Source: Amia ocellicauda
Lineage: Eukaryota > Chordata > Actinopteri > Amiiformes > Amiidae
Assembly (NCBI RefSeq): GCF_036373705.1
Contig: NC_089850.1
Coordinates: 44,814,048-44,878,047 of the forward strand
DNA length: 64,000 bases
Direction of reading: 5' to 3'
The first letter of the stretch is position 1. Every line of letters starts with the position of its first letter. The notes beneath the pieces are model-generated. The model did not search any database. It was not told where the DNA came from and saw only the letters and a list, made by a program, of their open reading frames with translations. The position numbers and the translations under genes are program-made. This document shows, one piece after another, positions 26,701 through 36,204 of the stretch.

Positions 26701-29700
26701 TTTACAGCTGGAGAGCTTCAACCAGGAACCTATGTCAGTGTCTTAAAAAACTGGCGATGCTGAATCAGATCGTATCACAACCATTAATGACTTTTGAAAA
26801 TACTCTCTGAATTCATTTCCAGATATAAACCAACACTGCCAGTAGGAATCTTAAATCAATAATAAACCACTTAGAGTAACTGTAATTTAAGATCATGGAT
26901 GGGTAGAGGATTTGTATGTGGGTTTTTTAAATCAGCATCAAATCAAGTTTCAATACAGACAATTTTGAAAAGTTAAAACAGCTAAATGACCGATTTAATG
27001 AAGTTTGTCAGACACTCTGTTAACAGCCATAACATTAAGCTGTAGTTCATCTCATTGAAATGGCCATTATATTTGGGAATTTTATAGTGAACAAAAGGGT
27101 TTTTAGACTCAAAAGCAACTCAAACCAAATGAGCCCATTGTACTAGCTTCTTGCTCATGTCTGACACAAAGTACCTTTTGCAATTACAAATTGTTTTCAC
27201 TCTCTGGTGTGTGTTCTCTCTTAATTACTGCTCTTGGGTTGGGCTTCTGGCTCTCCGCATGGCTGCAGAACCCCATGTGTATTGTTGTGACCCAGAGGCA
27301 TGTGATACGAGTGAGTTGGAATTTCAGCAAAACTCAGGGAAATCGCTCGGTCTATAAACTCTCTTAGGTTTCTTCGATTCCTTTCCTAATTGTTCTAATA
27401 TGTCTTGAGGCTGTTATTGTGGTACAGAATGGTGTGAGCGAGCTCCTTTTCTACCAAGGGGCTTATCCACCACCAAGCTAATCACCTTGCATGTGTCAGA
27501 CTCAATTAGACTTGTATCGCCGCACAGAGTTCCTCACTCTCCTGGCAGACAACCGCAACGCACCCAACAGGACGGGCAGCGTAACATTATCATCGTCGTC
27601 ATCGTCAGTAGCCCAGTGGTCCATCACGTAAGCAGCGCTTTGATTTTCAGCATCGGGACACCAAGTGCACTCAGGCGCTCTTCGAATGCACAAGGACAAA
27701 GAGGAATTGTTCAAGTCACTGAAAAGGCCGTCTCTGCCATTGTGATGGTGGACTATGAAAACGAAAATTTCCTGTTTACGAACAGTCAGTGGACCTGTCA
27801 TTGTTTGCCAGGTTGTGACAATGTGGATGTGCTGGAAGACTAAGAGCCTGCTCAATGAATGTCGATGGTTTTGCCCAAAGTCCAGTCCTGGGATGCCCCC
27901 AGGCAGACATATGACTGCCCGCCTCAAAACCCAAATCATCAGTGTCTAATAACTCTATATAATTATCATGGTATCGTCACACCTTTTTTGGGGGGACTAA
28001 ATACTTAAACCCTTTGGAGCATAGTCATCTTATTATTTTATATTTCAGGAATCCACAGTCTCTTAGTAATGCATAGTTTCAAGCAAGAAAGTGTGTCTCA
28101 CTGAACAATGTTTTTTCTGGTTTTTTTTTTTAAGAGTTTCAGACTTTTACTGATCCGGGCAGTGGATTAAATTAAAAGTGATATTGTGATGAGTTCTATA
28201 GAACTGTTTTTCTGTATTAGAATAATACAACAATCCAAACCTGCAAAATCCTGAGTTTGTCAAAGACAAAATTATTTGTTATGAAAAAGGAACTTCTCTT
28301 TCTCACTCTGAGGCATTGCAAGTGGTTAAACATTGAAAAAAAAATCAAGATTAACCAACCAAAACCATTCACAGGACTGCTTTTTATGCATGACGTTGAA
28401 GTTGCCTGTGAGTATCATGGTTCGAGTCATGTGCACCACATGAAAAACGTAAGACTCATCCTGCACATGCAAAAGGCCGAATATACAACTCCATGTTTTG
28501 TACACATATACAACACAAATAAACTATGATTAACAGCTGATGCAAAGGGGAAATTATAATGATCTCTGGGTACATTATATAGCCTGGCTTTTAGAATGGA
28601 AGCAATTAAAACAGCCCTCATCTCCATTTTCTGACAAACTGCCATCTTCTAATTGTGGGGCCGCAATTACACCCAAACTCGGAACAAAAAACATGTACAC
28701 ACAAGCAGACATCCCATCAAAATTTTCTTTGCCCTCATTCAACAGACCAAACAACTGGTTCCTGCAGAGTATATTCCCCCATTATTCAAACCCCTGAGAC
28801 TGAGACCCCACCAAGCCTCTTTAACTGTAAGTGCACGATGTCTGTCCCTGAATCATCTTGAACATGATATAAGTGTGTCTTAGGAGCTGACACTCTGAAA
28901 TAGGTAACCTCTGATTTAAAATCCCAGGAGGCCATGAATAGAGGGGGAGCTGTTGTGTGGAAGAAGGCCCAGTATCACTTTCACAACCCATGCTTGCTTT
29001 TCTGTTTCTTTTCTCTGTTGCAGCATATCATTACCCAGCAACTGAAAATAAAGTCCACCATCTGTAGTAATTTTATCATGCTTCCTTAGAAAAGAGGTGC
29101 TTCCCAAATAACAATGGTGTGAGTTTCTTCCCATTTTCTTGAACTGGAGCTGCTCCAGGAGCTGGTGAGCTGGTGCCCTGGCTGAGAACAGCCCTCCTCA
29201 CATCAGAAGCAGTCCCCCCATCCAGGTAGGTTTCATGTCTTGTAAAAGCCATACCATCTCCCACTGGAACACTTAAACTGTACGTGTCTGGTGTTCTCCA
29301 CCACTCTTCTATTAGCTCAGAGAAGTTGCTGTATTCATGTCCTTGTGATACTAGAAGTATACCATGCACCACTAAAACTAGGATTTAAATGCCTTTACTA
29401 AAACTAGATTTTCAGATAGGACTTTGTTTTTCTGTTTACCCAGTAAAAGGCAACTGATGAGCTGCTTGTATATTTATAATGCTTTGTTGATATACAACAT
29501 GTTGTGTTGGAAATGATGAGTGACTTGTCAAGCATTGTTCCCATTTCACTAAAAGGTTGCCAGGATAAAGCTAACAACAAAGTAGCTGCTTTTGCAAAAT
29601 CATGTACTGAGTAATGGAGCAACTTATAATCTAATATTTATTGGTGTGTAAAACTTTCATTCTTTTCCCTTTTTCATTCATTTTCCCAATACATATATAA

Positions 29701-30960
29701 ACTTAGCAAATAAGACATTAAAAATGTATGTAAGAGCTGGATATACAAAATTAATATAGGATCCATGTGACAAAGTCAGGACAGCATGGCAGATTGACCC
29801 AAACACCTGCTGTGTGTTAACTGTTGAAACGGTTACACTGGCAACATCAGCTGACACCAGCACTACTGTTTCAGCCCTATTGTGGGCAAATGGTGTGCAG
29901 AAGCATGCATTCCTTAAGAGGCCACAGCAAAGCCATGACTCACAGGGTCAAACGCCATTTTCTGAGCGATGTCGCAAAGTGCTGCCCTACATCCCAAATT
30001 CCTTGAGGTGGGTAGCGCAGAAGTGAACAACAATGGAGAACAAAACCACAGGGATACAATCACAAAAATCTCAATTTAATGGCTTTACTGACAGGTCAAG
30101 CTGCTTCTTTCATCATGGTGCTACACAACGGTCCACAGCCTTGCAATAATAATGTGTGTCAAACGGTTACAAGACGGATAAAGCACCATTGCAGACTTGT
30201 ACTAGTTCAGCCTTCATTCCACATTCCACAGAAGGATCAATTCACTACGTGAATTACACCACTGGGAATGCAGAGCTGAGGGGAATGGTTTTGTACATAA
30301 TCTTTTCCAAATGACTGCTCACACACCCACAACCTATTCACTTATGACAACAAAATTAATGACCCACATGCCTAATCTCTGTCCTTAGTCTGACAAAGTT
30401 TTATTAGCAAACAAAAATTCTGACGAGTTCTTTCTTGGTTTACTCTTCACAGTAACAAATATGTATATATTTCTCAGTTCAGGTTCAGTATGATGAATAC
30501 AATCATATTGCTGTAAAAATAAAAATAACATTCAAAGTTAATTTACTTTAACTACTACAATACTACTAAAACCCTGTGCAACTCAGCATACAGCAATACA
30601 GCGGACAGTTGGATTACTTCCAAATATGCATTTATTTTCCTCCATTTTAATGGCAAGTATTATGTTTGGGTTCCTACTAAGCTACCATCAGGGATGGCCT
30701 CTAACAATTTGGTAACAGTGAAATAATGCAAACCAAAAATACATTTTTTTACAAGTACAAAATACAAGTTTTGTTGCTTGACTATGTTCTTTCAATTCAT
30801 ATTTCCACACAACACAATAAAAACGTTTTAATAGCAATGATGACATTATCCTTGTAAGTCTGTGTATACATAGCACATTGTATTTTATATTTGAAAAATC
30901 ATATAAGCCTCCCTTTGATTAAAATTGCATTATTATTACTATTACTATTATTACTATTAC

Positions 30961-31019
<59 letters not shown>

Positions 31020-33121
31020 TAATAATTATAATAGAAGAACAAAACTGAGCATTCATGTTTTGGGATTGTTAAAGTATTGTTGATAATGAAGAACTAAATG
31101 TAACTCAGTTATGAAAAGGAAGTTGGTCTCGTTTGCCTTATTAAGCTTTAATTTGAATCAAATTAATTACTTGAGCGCCAACATACTTGGAATCCTGCCC
31201 TTGCTTTGTCACTTGGAGACCTGCCCTGCCTGTGCCCTATTTCTAAGGAGACTAGCGCTCACATGCACAGTGCAGACATGTGCCCCAGATTCAAACTGAA
31301 CAACAGAGTGCTCTCCATCACCAGACACTGGATCACCCTACTTGTTACTGCACCTACTCAAAACTACTGTATGTTCAGAAGGGAGAGCCTAGAATATTTG
31401 AGATTATTACATATATGATCAAATCAGGGCATGGCACAACTTCATTATAACTCCTCTCTCACTCTGTGCTCTACACGTCAATGTTTCTTGCACAAGTGCT
31501 GCAAATCAATCAGTTTTTTTGTATTCTTCAGTGCAGGCCCAGATAAAAATCACAACCTTGATCCACCCACCAGTTGTAAATTACAAACCCAGTACTTGAC
31601 GGAAGCTTGATTGATTAACATCCCTCCCTGGTGGTAGGCAGGTGACCATACTGACACTTACCCTTCATCCAAATGATTTATCTGTGTTAGATATTCTTAC
31701 ACAAGGTACCGAACTGCAGTTGTGTGGATGGCTTGCTTGATTACTGTGAGATTTGCTTGGCCCAACGGCCTTCTATAGTTGAACTTAATGGTGGATAAGC
31801 ATAAGGAGTCGAAAGATTACAGTTTCACTGTGCTAGGATATGCAAACGGGAGGCAGACTTTATTCACAATTTTATGAAAGGTAAAGGTAAATTGATATTG
31901 ACAGTGAGGGGAACTAATCACATTCAGTCTCACCAGGGTTCGTTTGTTTAATTGGAAAGGAAGAAAAATGTGACCTGTAACAACAGGATTAACGGATTAG
32001 TTGAAATGAAATGCTGACTATTTTTCTTCCCATTGATGCGCTCCAGAGGTCCCGTCGAAAACGATGCATCACATTTTAAAATCAAGGTTAATCTTTAAAA
32101 TGGAGGTACAGAGGGGAAAAAATATTCAGTGCTTCACATTTATATATTTTTTTAGTCTGTTAACAAATCATAAATACTAATAACAATAATAATGTGCTGC
32201 TAATAACATGGTAAATTATAGTAATCCCAGTCTGCAGTTATGGCAAGTTGGTGAATTATAATTGAAATCTCAGTGGGATGTCGGGATTACCTGGAAATCT
32301 CTACTATTGTACTCTCAAAAACATGCATGAATCATGGGTGGTTCAGAAACAATATTAACATCAGCATTCACAGCTACACACAGTCCCTCTCATACTTAAA
32401 AATGAATGGTACGTGTCTGCACAGCTTTTTACTGCACAAACTGAACTAGAATGTGTCCTACGTTTATGTCTAATTACATTTCTCTCTCAGCACCTTACCC
32501 CACTAGGGGCTTTTTGTACTGTACATTTCATCTTTGTGTTCAAAATGAAGACTGAACTGGGGCCTGTGAGGTTGCTCAAGTTGTTCTTTATTTCACAAGT
32601 TTTGTGGCACTTTTGTTAACTCACTGTCAGTTGTCTGATACATATTACATCAACTACAGAGAGAGAAAAAATGTATCCTCGCTGGAAGGCTTTACAAAAT
32701 AGTCACTGTATTACTGCACTGTGCCATCATTTACTTGGTTGTAATTCAACTTGCATACCATTTAATAACATTATCATCTGTAGCTAAGAGATTGTGGAAC
32801 GTAGGTTTCCTCGTCTGCAGAAGTTTTTGGTTTGAATTGCTCCTATGATTCTGTGATAAAAATTTACACCAACAAACACAAGACACAATATATAATATAG
32901 TATTTTATGGTGTAACAGCAGCCTAAGCAATAGGGAGAAAGCACAAACATAGGCATTTTCAATTGAGCTGCCCATACACTGTTAATATAAAAAATAAGTT
33001 CTGATTTCAGCTCATGCACCAGTTTCCACTACAGTACATAGAAACGCCTCTATGCAGCCTACATTGCAGTACTTACAGGGCTTATCGAGGCAGCGACATC
33101 ATCGTAACTTCCCCTCCGCAT
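5883..33121 (-). CDS. TAGAP: TAGAP, T-cell activation RhoGTPase-activating protein, long PH-containing form (14 coding exons, 884 aa)
   Basis: A GTPase-activating protein for Rho-family GTPases, known in mammals from activated T cells and myeloid cells. Coding exons in transcript order: 33121-33077, 25164-25079, 18355-18185, 14423-14274, 11226-11185, 10495-10411, 10208-10155, 9780-9714, 9356-9190, 9052-8891, 8572-8463, 8085-7896, 7483-7378, 7102-5883. Every junction is GT/AG, and the 2655 bases keep one frame to a single stop. Residues about 45-165 form a PH-like domain. Residues about 165-235 resemble a remnant of the ARHGAP20 Ras-association region. Residues about 270-465 are RhoGAP with the arginine finger in GIFRKGG. 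The rest is a serine-rich tail. [11 protein letters not shown] and PLSIIC are near-verbatim TAGAP motifs. The start ATG has an in-frame TAG three codons upstream and a purine at -3. The mammalian form I remember (731 aa) aligns from the internal Met185 (10437). A product of an ARHGAP20-like paralogue is the alternative name, but the GAP domain and tail favour TAGAP. Confidence 0.85.
7378..10495 (-). CDS. TAGAP: TAGAP coding exons 6-13 (RA-like remnant and RhoGAP domain)
   Basis: Exons: 10495-10411, 10208-10155, 9780-9714, 9356-9190, 9052-8891, 8572-8463, 8085-7896, 7483-7378. The first holds the Met (10437) that aligns with the human TAGAP start (MKVLSGS versus MKLRSSH, then KTL and NM). The GAP core runs from [20 protein letters not shown] through GIFRKGG (arginine finger), FKDFLRHIP, DKLPRPN and [13 protein letters not shown] to [10 protein letters not shown]. 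All of these are family hallmarks and no key residue is missing. Confidence 0.92.
7629..7681. repeat. (TA)n microsatellite
   Basis: An uninterrupted TA run of about 53 bases in the TAGAP intron between exons 12 and 13. Confidence 0.95.
9668..9683. promoter_or_regulatory. Palindromic pair of RUNX consensus sites in a TAGAP intron
   Basis: AACCACAATTGTGGTT is a perfect 16-base palindrome made of two face-to-face TGTGGTT sites, the RUNX consensus. It lies in the intron just past exon 8 of TAGAP, a lymphoid gene for which RUNX control would make sense. Function is inferred. Confidence 0.35.
10279..10361. repeat. Compound (TA)n-(TTA)n microsatellite
   Basis: A TA run followed directly by a TTA run, in the TAGAP intron between exons 6 and 7. 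The isoleucine-rich open frame here is only the repeat. Confidence 0.95.
11185..11226 (-). CDS. TAGAP: TAGAP coding exon 5, 42-base microexon (PH C-terminal helix)
   Basis: Acceptor ACACCTGCAG and donor CACTG|GTAAGC; phase 2 to phase 2. With the flanking split codons it encodes [15 protein letters not shown], the C-terminal PH helix with its near-invariant tryptophan (ARHGAP20: SSPEQKDKWLSLLQ). Reading phase and homology both require it between exons 4 and 6. Skipping it would keep frame but delete the helix. Confidence 0.75.
11640..12600 (-). mobile_element. CR1-like LINE fragment, 3' part
   Basis: The minus strand carries a decayed LINE 3' region in TAGAP intron 5 (between exons 4 and 5). 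Its translation includes [20 protein letters not shown], the C-terminal CR1-type reverse-transcriptase end. The plus-strand phrases (GCACTTGTCCACATTGAATTTCA, AGAACATAAGAAAGTTTACA, GGCCATTCGACCCATC; each shorter in the element) are familiar from CR1-type repeats of early ray-finned fish. A TTA microsatellite splits it near 11709-11763. No full-length ORF is present. Confidence 0.7.
11709..11763. repeat. (TTA)n microsatellite
   Basis: About 18 TTA units inside the CR1-like LINE fragment. The asparagine-rich minus frame at 11616-11801 is this repeat. Confidence 0.95.
14274..14423 (-). CDS. TAGAP: TAGAP coding exon 4 (PH domain, middle)
   Basis: Acceptor TCCCTCTAG and donor TTTTAG|GTGAGC; phase 2 to phase 2, 50 codons. 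It contains [20 protein letters not shown] and then SFVVAWP, matching the PH strands in ARHGAP20 (KIKLTDMWTASC, SFVLGWP). A Tc1 relic begins only about 85 bases upstream of the acceptor. Confidence 0.8.
14508..15535 (+). mobile_element. Tc1-type transposon relic, 5'-deleted
   Basis: From 'AAACGGGCAACGTTGAGGACC' onward the sequence is a DD34E Tc1 transposase remnant ([40 protein letters not shown]; later [18 protein letters not shown]). It is broken by frame changes and stops, and ends at the terminal motif TTTGCACAGTACTG. The 5' end and N-terminal helix-turn-helix are missing. It is the same family as the complete relic at 44240-45798. It lies in TAGAP intron 3, close to the exon 4 acceptor. 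Confidence 0.85.
15536..18184. other. Rest of TAGAP intron between exons 3 and 4
   Basis: No exon or recognisable repeat was found. The open frames at 15916-16116, 16452-16691, 16893-17264 and 17271-17474 lack homology and splice context. A strong hairpin occurs at 17874-17912. Confidence 0.5.
17874..17912. other. Perfect 14-bp hairpin
   Basis: ACAGCAAGCCCACC and its exact reverse complement are separated by 11 bases, in a TAGAP intron. The stem is too short for a typical miRNA precursor and no function is evident. Confidence 0.6.
18185..18355 (-). CDS. TAGAP: TAGAP coding exon 3 (PH domain, first half)
   Basis: Acceptor TCTCCCAG and donor AAA|GTAAGA; phase 2 to phase 2, 57 codons. The key motif is [19 protein letters not shown], the typical PH strand pattern (RHLFLF, D, L/V, AK), and it closely resembles the ARHGAP20 PH domain (RQERHLFLFNDLFVVAKIK as I recall). 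Confidence 0.8.
18356..25078. other. TAGAP intron between exons 2 and 3
   Basis: About 6.7 kb, AT-rich. I found no exon, complete transposon or RNA gene. The GC-rich stretch 23750-23900 has open frames on the minus strand but no recognised motif. A short AAAT repeat lies at 23920-23937. Confidence 0.5.
25079..25164 (-). CDS. TAGAP: TAGAP coding exon 2 (basic RRRSAPSL segment)
   Basis: The exon follows acceptor TCCCACAG and ends at donor CCCAG|GTAGGC; it enters in phase 0 and leaves in phase 2. The peptide contains [20 protein letters not shown]. It matches the conserved segment before the PH domain of ARHGAP20, which I recall as [11 protein letters not shown] followed by a KAL motif. It is isolated by large introns (6.7 and 7.9 kb). 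Confidence 0.75.
26323..26492 (+). repeat. Left copy of a 170-bp inverted repeat
   Basis: Runs from TTTATTTTCAGTTGCTGG to AGAGTGTCAGCTCC. It is nearly identical to the reverse complement of 28883-29052, with small differences such as CATGATAA versus AATGATATG. Similarity stops abruptly on the inner side after GTCAGCTCC. Confidence 0.8.
28883..29052 (-). repeat. Right copy of the 170-bp inverted repeat
   Basis: Reverse-complement partner of 26323-26492, beginning GGAGCTGACACTCTG and ending GCAACTGAAAATAAA. The 2.4 kb between the arms has no recognised transposase. Confidence 0.8.
30931..31017. repeat. (ATT)n microsatellite
   Basis: Interrupted ATT/ACT units at the left becoming a pure ATT run, in TAGAP intron 1. 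Confidence 0.95.
33077..33121 (-). CDS. TAGAP: TAGAP coding exon 1 (start codon, 15 codons)
   Basis: This encodes [15 protein letters not shown] and ends in phase 0 at a strong donor (CCT|GTAAGT). It lies in a CpG-rich block that looks like a promoter. No homology supports these 15 residues. The case rests on the donor, the phase match to the next exon (also phase 0), the upstream in-frame stop and the CpG context, so it is the least certain TAGAP exon. Confidence 0.6.
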
Positions 33122-33300
33122 GGCTGGCTAGTGCTGTGGCGCGCGAGAGCAGTCAGAGCAGCAGTGGAGCAGCGGCCGCTGTGTCAGTGCATGATCAACT
33201 GGGCAGTGAGCGCTCAGCACCGCGGGCCGAGCGCTTCAGCTGGGGCTAATGGGGCGAGAACAACAACAACACAAAGGGAGGGAGGAGGTCCTGCCTGGAT
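33078..33300 (-). promoter_or_regulatory. Probable CpG-rich TAGAP promoter and 5' UTR
   Basis: This is the most CpG-dense block between 27.9 and 54 kb (GCGCGCGAG, GCGGCCGC, GCACCGCGGGCCGAGCG). It lies immediately around the proposed TAGAP start codon. A two-codon upstream ORF (ATG CAC TGA, minus, 33192-33184) precedes the start. Promoter function is inferred from composition and position. Confidence 0.5.
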
Positions 33301-33874
33301 GAAGGTCTCTTTTTATGTAGTGATGTTTCAACCTCATTCCACACACAAATGAGATCATCCTCCAGGAAACATTCCCAATCCGAAACCCAACATCATGGCA
33401 AAAATTAATGACAATAACCATACAATTACATTGGGTATCAAAAAATTACTTGCATTACTGAGCCAATTTACCCATGCAGTTTCCTCCCAGGGTTGGTGCT
33501 ACTGTAATGGCACATAAGTCCACCTGATAGGATGCTCTAGTTTGGAAACCTGCTTCCAAAAAAGCCAAAGGGTCTTGTCAGAAGACTGTGCTGCTTTAAA
33601 CCCCATTCTTTCTGCTGAATGGCTAACGTGGACAATTGTGCCAGGACCTACAGTGAGGGAAAAAAGTATTTGATCCCCTGCTGATTTTGTACGTTTGCCC
33701 ACTGACAAAGAAATGATCAGTCTATAATTTTAATGGTAGGTGTATTTTAACAGTGAGAGACAGAATAACAACAAAAAAATCCAGAAAAAACGCATTTCAA
33801 AAAAGTTATAAATTGATTTGCATGTTAATGAGGGAAACAAGTATCAATCAGTAAGATTTCTGGCTCCCAGGTTT

Positions 33875-33957
33875 CTTTTATACAGGTAACGAGCTGAGAT
33901 TAGGAGCACTCTCTTAAAGGGAGTGCTCCTAATCTCAGCTCGTTACCTGTATAAAAG
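33875..33957. repeat. Long hairpin in the Tc1 leader
   Basis: About 37-bp arms (CTTTTATACAGGTAACGAGC inward and its exact complement outward) around a 9-base loop, just upstream of the transposase ATG. It appears to be a family trait of this Tc1 type rather than a local event. Confidence 0.9.
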
Positions 33958-34006
33958 ACACCTGTCCACAGAAGCAATCAATCAATCAGATTCCAAACTC
34001 TCCACC

Positions 34007-35023
34007 ATGGCCAAGACCAAAGAGCTGTCCAAGGATGTCAGGGACAAGATTGTAGACCTACACAAGGCTGGAATGGGCTACAAGACCATCGCCAAGCAGC
34101 TTGGTGAGAAGGTGACAACAGTTGGTGCGATTATTCGCAAATGGAAGAAACACAAAATAACTGTCAGTCTCCCTCGGTCTGGGGCTCCATGCAAGATCTC
34201 ACCTCGTGGAGATTCAATGATCATGAGAACGGTGAGGAATCAGCCCAGAACTACACGGGAGGATCTTGTTAATGATCTCAAGGCAGCTGGGACCATAGTC
34301 ACCAAGAAAACCATTTGTAACACACTATGCCGTGAAGGACTGAAATCCTGCAGCGCCCGCAAGGTTCCCCTGCTCAAGAAAGCACATGTACAGGCCCGTC
34401 TGAAGTTTGCCAATGAACATCTGAATGATTCAGAGGAGAACTGGGTGAAAGTGTTGTGGTCAGATGAGACCAAAATCGAGCTCTTTGGCATCAACTCAAC
34501 TCGCCGTGTTTGGAGGAGGAGGAGGAATGACCGCAAGAACACCATCCCCACCGTCAAACATGGAGGTGGAAACATTATGCTTTGGGGTGTTTTTCTGCTA
34601 AGGGGACAGGACAACTGCACCGCATCAAAGGGACGATGGACGGGGCCATGTACCATCAAATCTTGGGTGAGAACCTCCTTCCCTCAGCCAGGGCATTGAA
34701 AATGGGTCGTGGATGGGTATTCCAGCATGACAATGACCCAAAACACACAGCCAAGGCAACAAAGGAGTGGCTCAAGAAGAAGCACATTAAGGTCCTGGAG
34801 TGTCCTAGCCAGTCTCCAGACCTTAATCCCATAGAAAATCTGTGGAGGGAGCTGAAGGTTCGAGTTGCCAAACGTCAGCCTCGAAACCTTAATGACTTGG
34901 AGAGGATCTACAAAGACAAGTGGGACAAAATCCCTCCTGAGATGTGTGCAAACCTGGTGGCCAACTACAATAAAACGTCTGACCTCTGTGATTGCCAACA
35001 AGGGTTTTGCCACCAAGTACTAA
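34007..35023 (+). pseudogene. Tc1 transposase with two frameshifts
   Basis: The frame opens at [20 protein letters not shown], with N-terminal paired-like helix-turn-helix and AT-hook (LPRSGAP) regions. It then shows the first catalytic Asp in [11 protein letters not shown], the second in [10 protein letters not shown] and the Glu in [11 protein letters not shown], with 34 residues between the last two (DD34E). A one-base loss near 34589 (in the codons for LWGCFSAKG) shifts the frame, and a one-base gain near 34973 shifts it again before the stop at 35021-35023. The catalytic triad is present but not in one frame, so the copy is inactive. Confidence 0.9.
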
Positions 35024-35813
35024 GTCGAAGGGGTCAAATACTTATTTCCCTCATTAACATGCAAATCAATTTATAACTGTTTTGAATGCATTTTTCTGGA
35101 TTTTGTTGTTGTTATTCTGTCTCTCACTGTTAAAATACACCTACCATTAAAATTATAGACTGATCATTTCTTTGTCAGTGGGCAAACGTACAAAATCAGC
35201 AGGGGATCAAATACTTTTTTCCCCCACTGTACTTATGAGCTACAATGTCATTTTGCATGCTCTTACTGTATTAAGAATCTTTTTAAATTGTTCTTTTTGT
35301 TTCCTTTATAGTTCTGCGATTGGCATTTCTCCTAAGGTCTTCTGTGTAATCTTACAGTTTGTGTGAAGTATATTCCTGGGACTTTGGGTTAATAGGATAT
35401 ATATTTTAATAGTGCATAGACTCTGTGAGACACGTATAACAGCATTTGAGAATCAGTAGAACATACCAGACAAATGAGAAACAGAATGTGAAATAAACGT
35501 TTATAGGCTGTTTATGCAGATATTTACGTTTACCTTGGAAGTGCACCTGACAGTGGTATTTGTATGAGCCAGAGCATAAAGCACTCTGGGAAGTACTAAT
35601 TTCCTTCCAACTCAGGTCAAGGAAATAGTTCAAGTTCATTTACAAATGGAAAATCAAGATATAATAAAATAATGAACATCACTGTATGTGTGATACTTTC
35701 AACAAAGGTTTGAATCAAGACATTAAAGGCAAATTCATCAACTAAATATAACAGCAACCTGCAACCTGAAAAAAAATAATACAAATGATTAATGATACAT
35801 TTCTTCCATTGTT

Positions 35814-36204
35814 TTAAAGCATAGACTTGAAGTGCATCTCCTTGGTAATAGCGGTGGCCAAGCTGCTGACCCTCTGGGTGAACTTTGCCTCACAGAGTCT
35901 CTCATCAGGGACTGTGTACTGCTGGTTTGTAACAATTTGGATATCATCATCTCACATGACAATACTGCACAGTGGCATTGCCTTTATTCCACACATCAGT
36001 GAAATTCAGAGTGAACCAGAAGCGGTCTGAAACACTTATGTTGAGAAGATCAATACCAGCTGAACATATACTCTCAAAGATTTTCTGAGTGTGTATATCA
36101 CTTTTCCTCTTCCTTAGTATCACCAGTTTAAAAGTCAAATTGATTTTATGCTGAGGATGTTGTATTGCAGGGAGTTTAAAGGGGATGTGTGTCAATTGCA
36201 GCAT
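35814..36204 (-). pseudogene. Unrecognised coding-like stretch, frame-broken
   Basis: Two abutting minus-strand open stretches in different frames. The first (36204-35950) contains ICSAGIDLLNISVSDRFWF and NFTDVWNKGNATVQYCH. The second (35951-35817) reads DIQIVTNQQYTVPDERLCEA and KFTQRVSSLATAITKEMHFK. The amino-acid composition looks like real protein and the second begins where the first ends. It could be a pseudogene with a frameshift near 35950 or a pair of exons (GTGAGA follows QYCH). I do not recognise the family. Confidence 0.3.

Larger units (their letters stand above)
25165..33076. other. TAGAP intron 1
   Basis: About 7.9 kb, containing the 170-bp inverted repeat pair (26323 and 28883), an ATT microsatellite at 30931-31017 and some coding-like but unrecognised frames (27502-27939 on both strands, 29076-29372 minus). 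No further TAGAP exon is needed, because exon 1 and exon 2 join in phase 0. Confidence 0.5.
33651..35229 (+). mobile_element. Near-complete Tc1 (DD34E) transposon with about 200-bp inverted terminal repeats
   Basis: A 1579-bp element flanked by TA duplications (33649-33650 and 35230-35231). Its ends, CAGTGAGGGAAAAAAGTATT on the left and the reverse complement of TACTTTTTTCCCCCACTG on the right, extend into long near-identical inverted repeats of roughly 200 bp. This is the layout of fish Tc1 elements with long terminal repeats. It contains a transposase gene broken by two frameshifts and a 37-bp-arm hairpin before the start codon. It sits about 530 bp upstream of the TAGAP start codon. Confidence 0.95.

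Noticed and set aside
27487-27949. Overlapping frames on both strands with CpG content
   Set aside because: No motif recognised on either strand; the (D)n run comes from an ATC-rich repeat. I could not link it to TAGAP, since exon 1 and exon 2 already join in phase.
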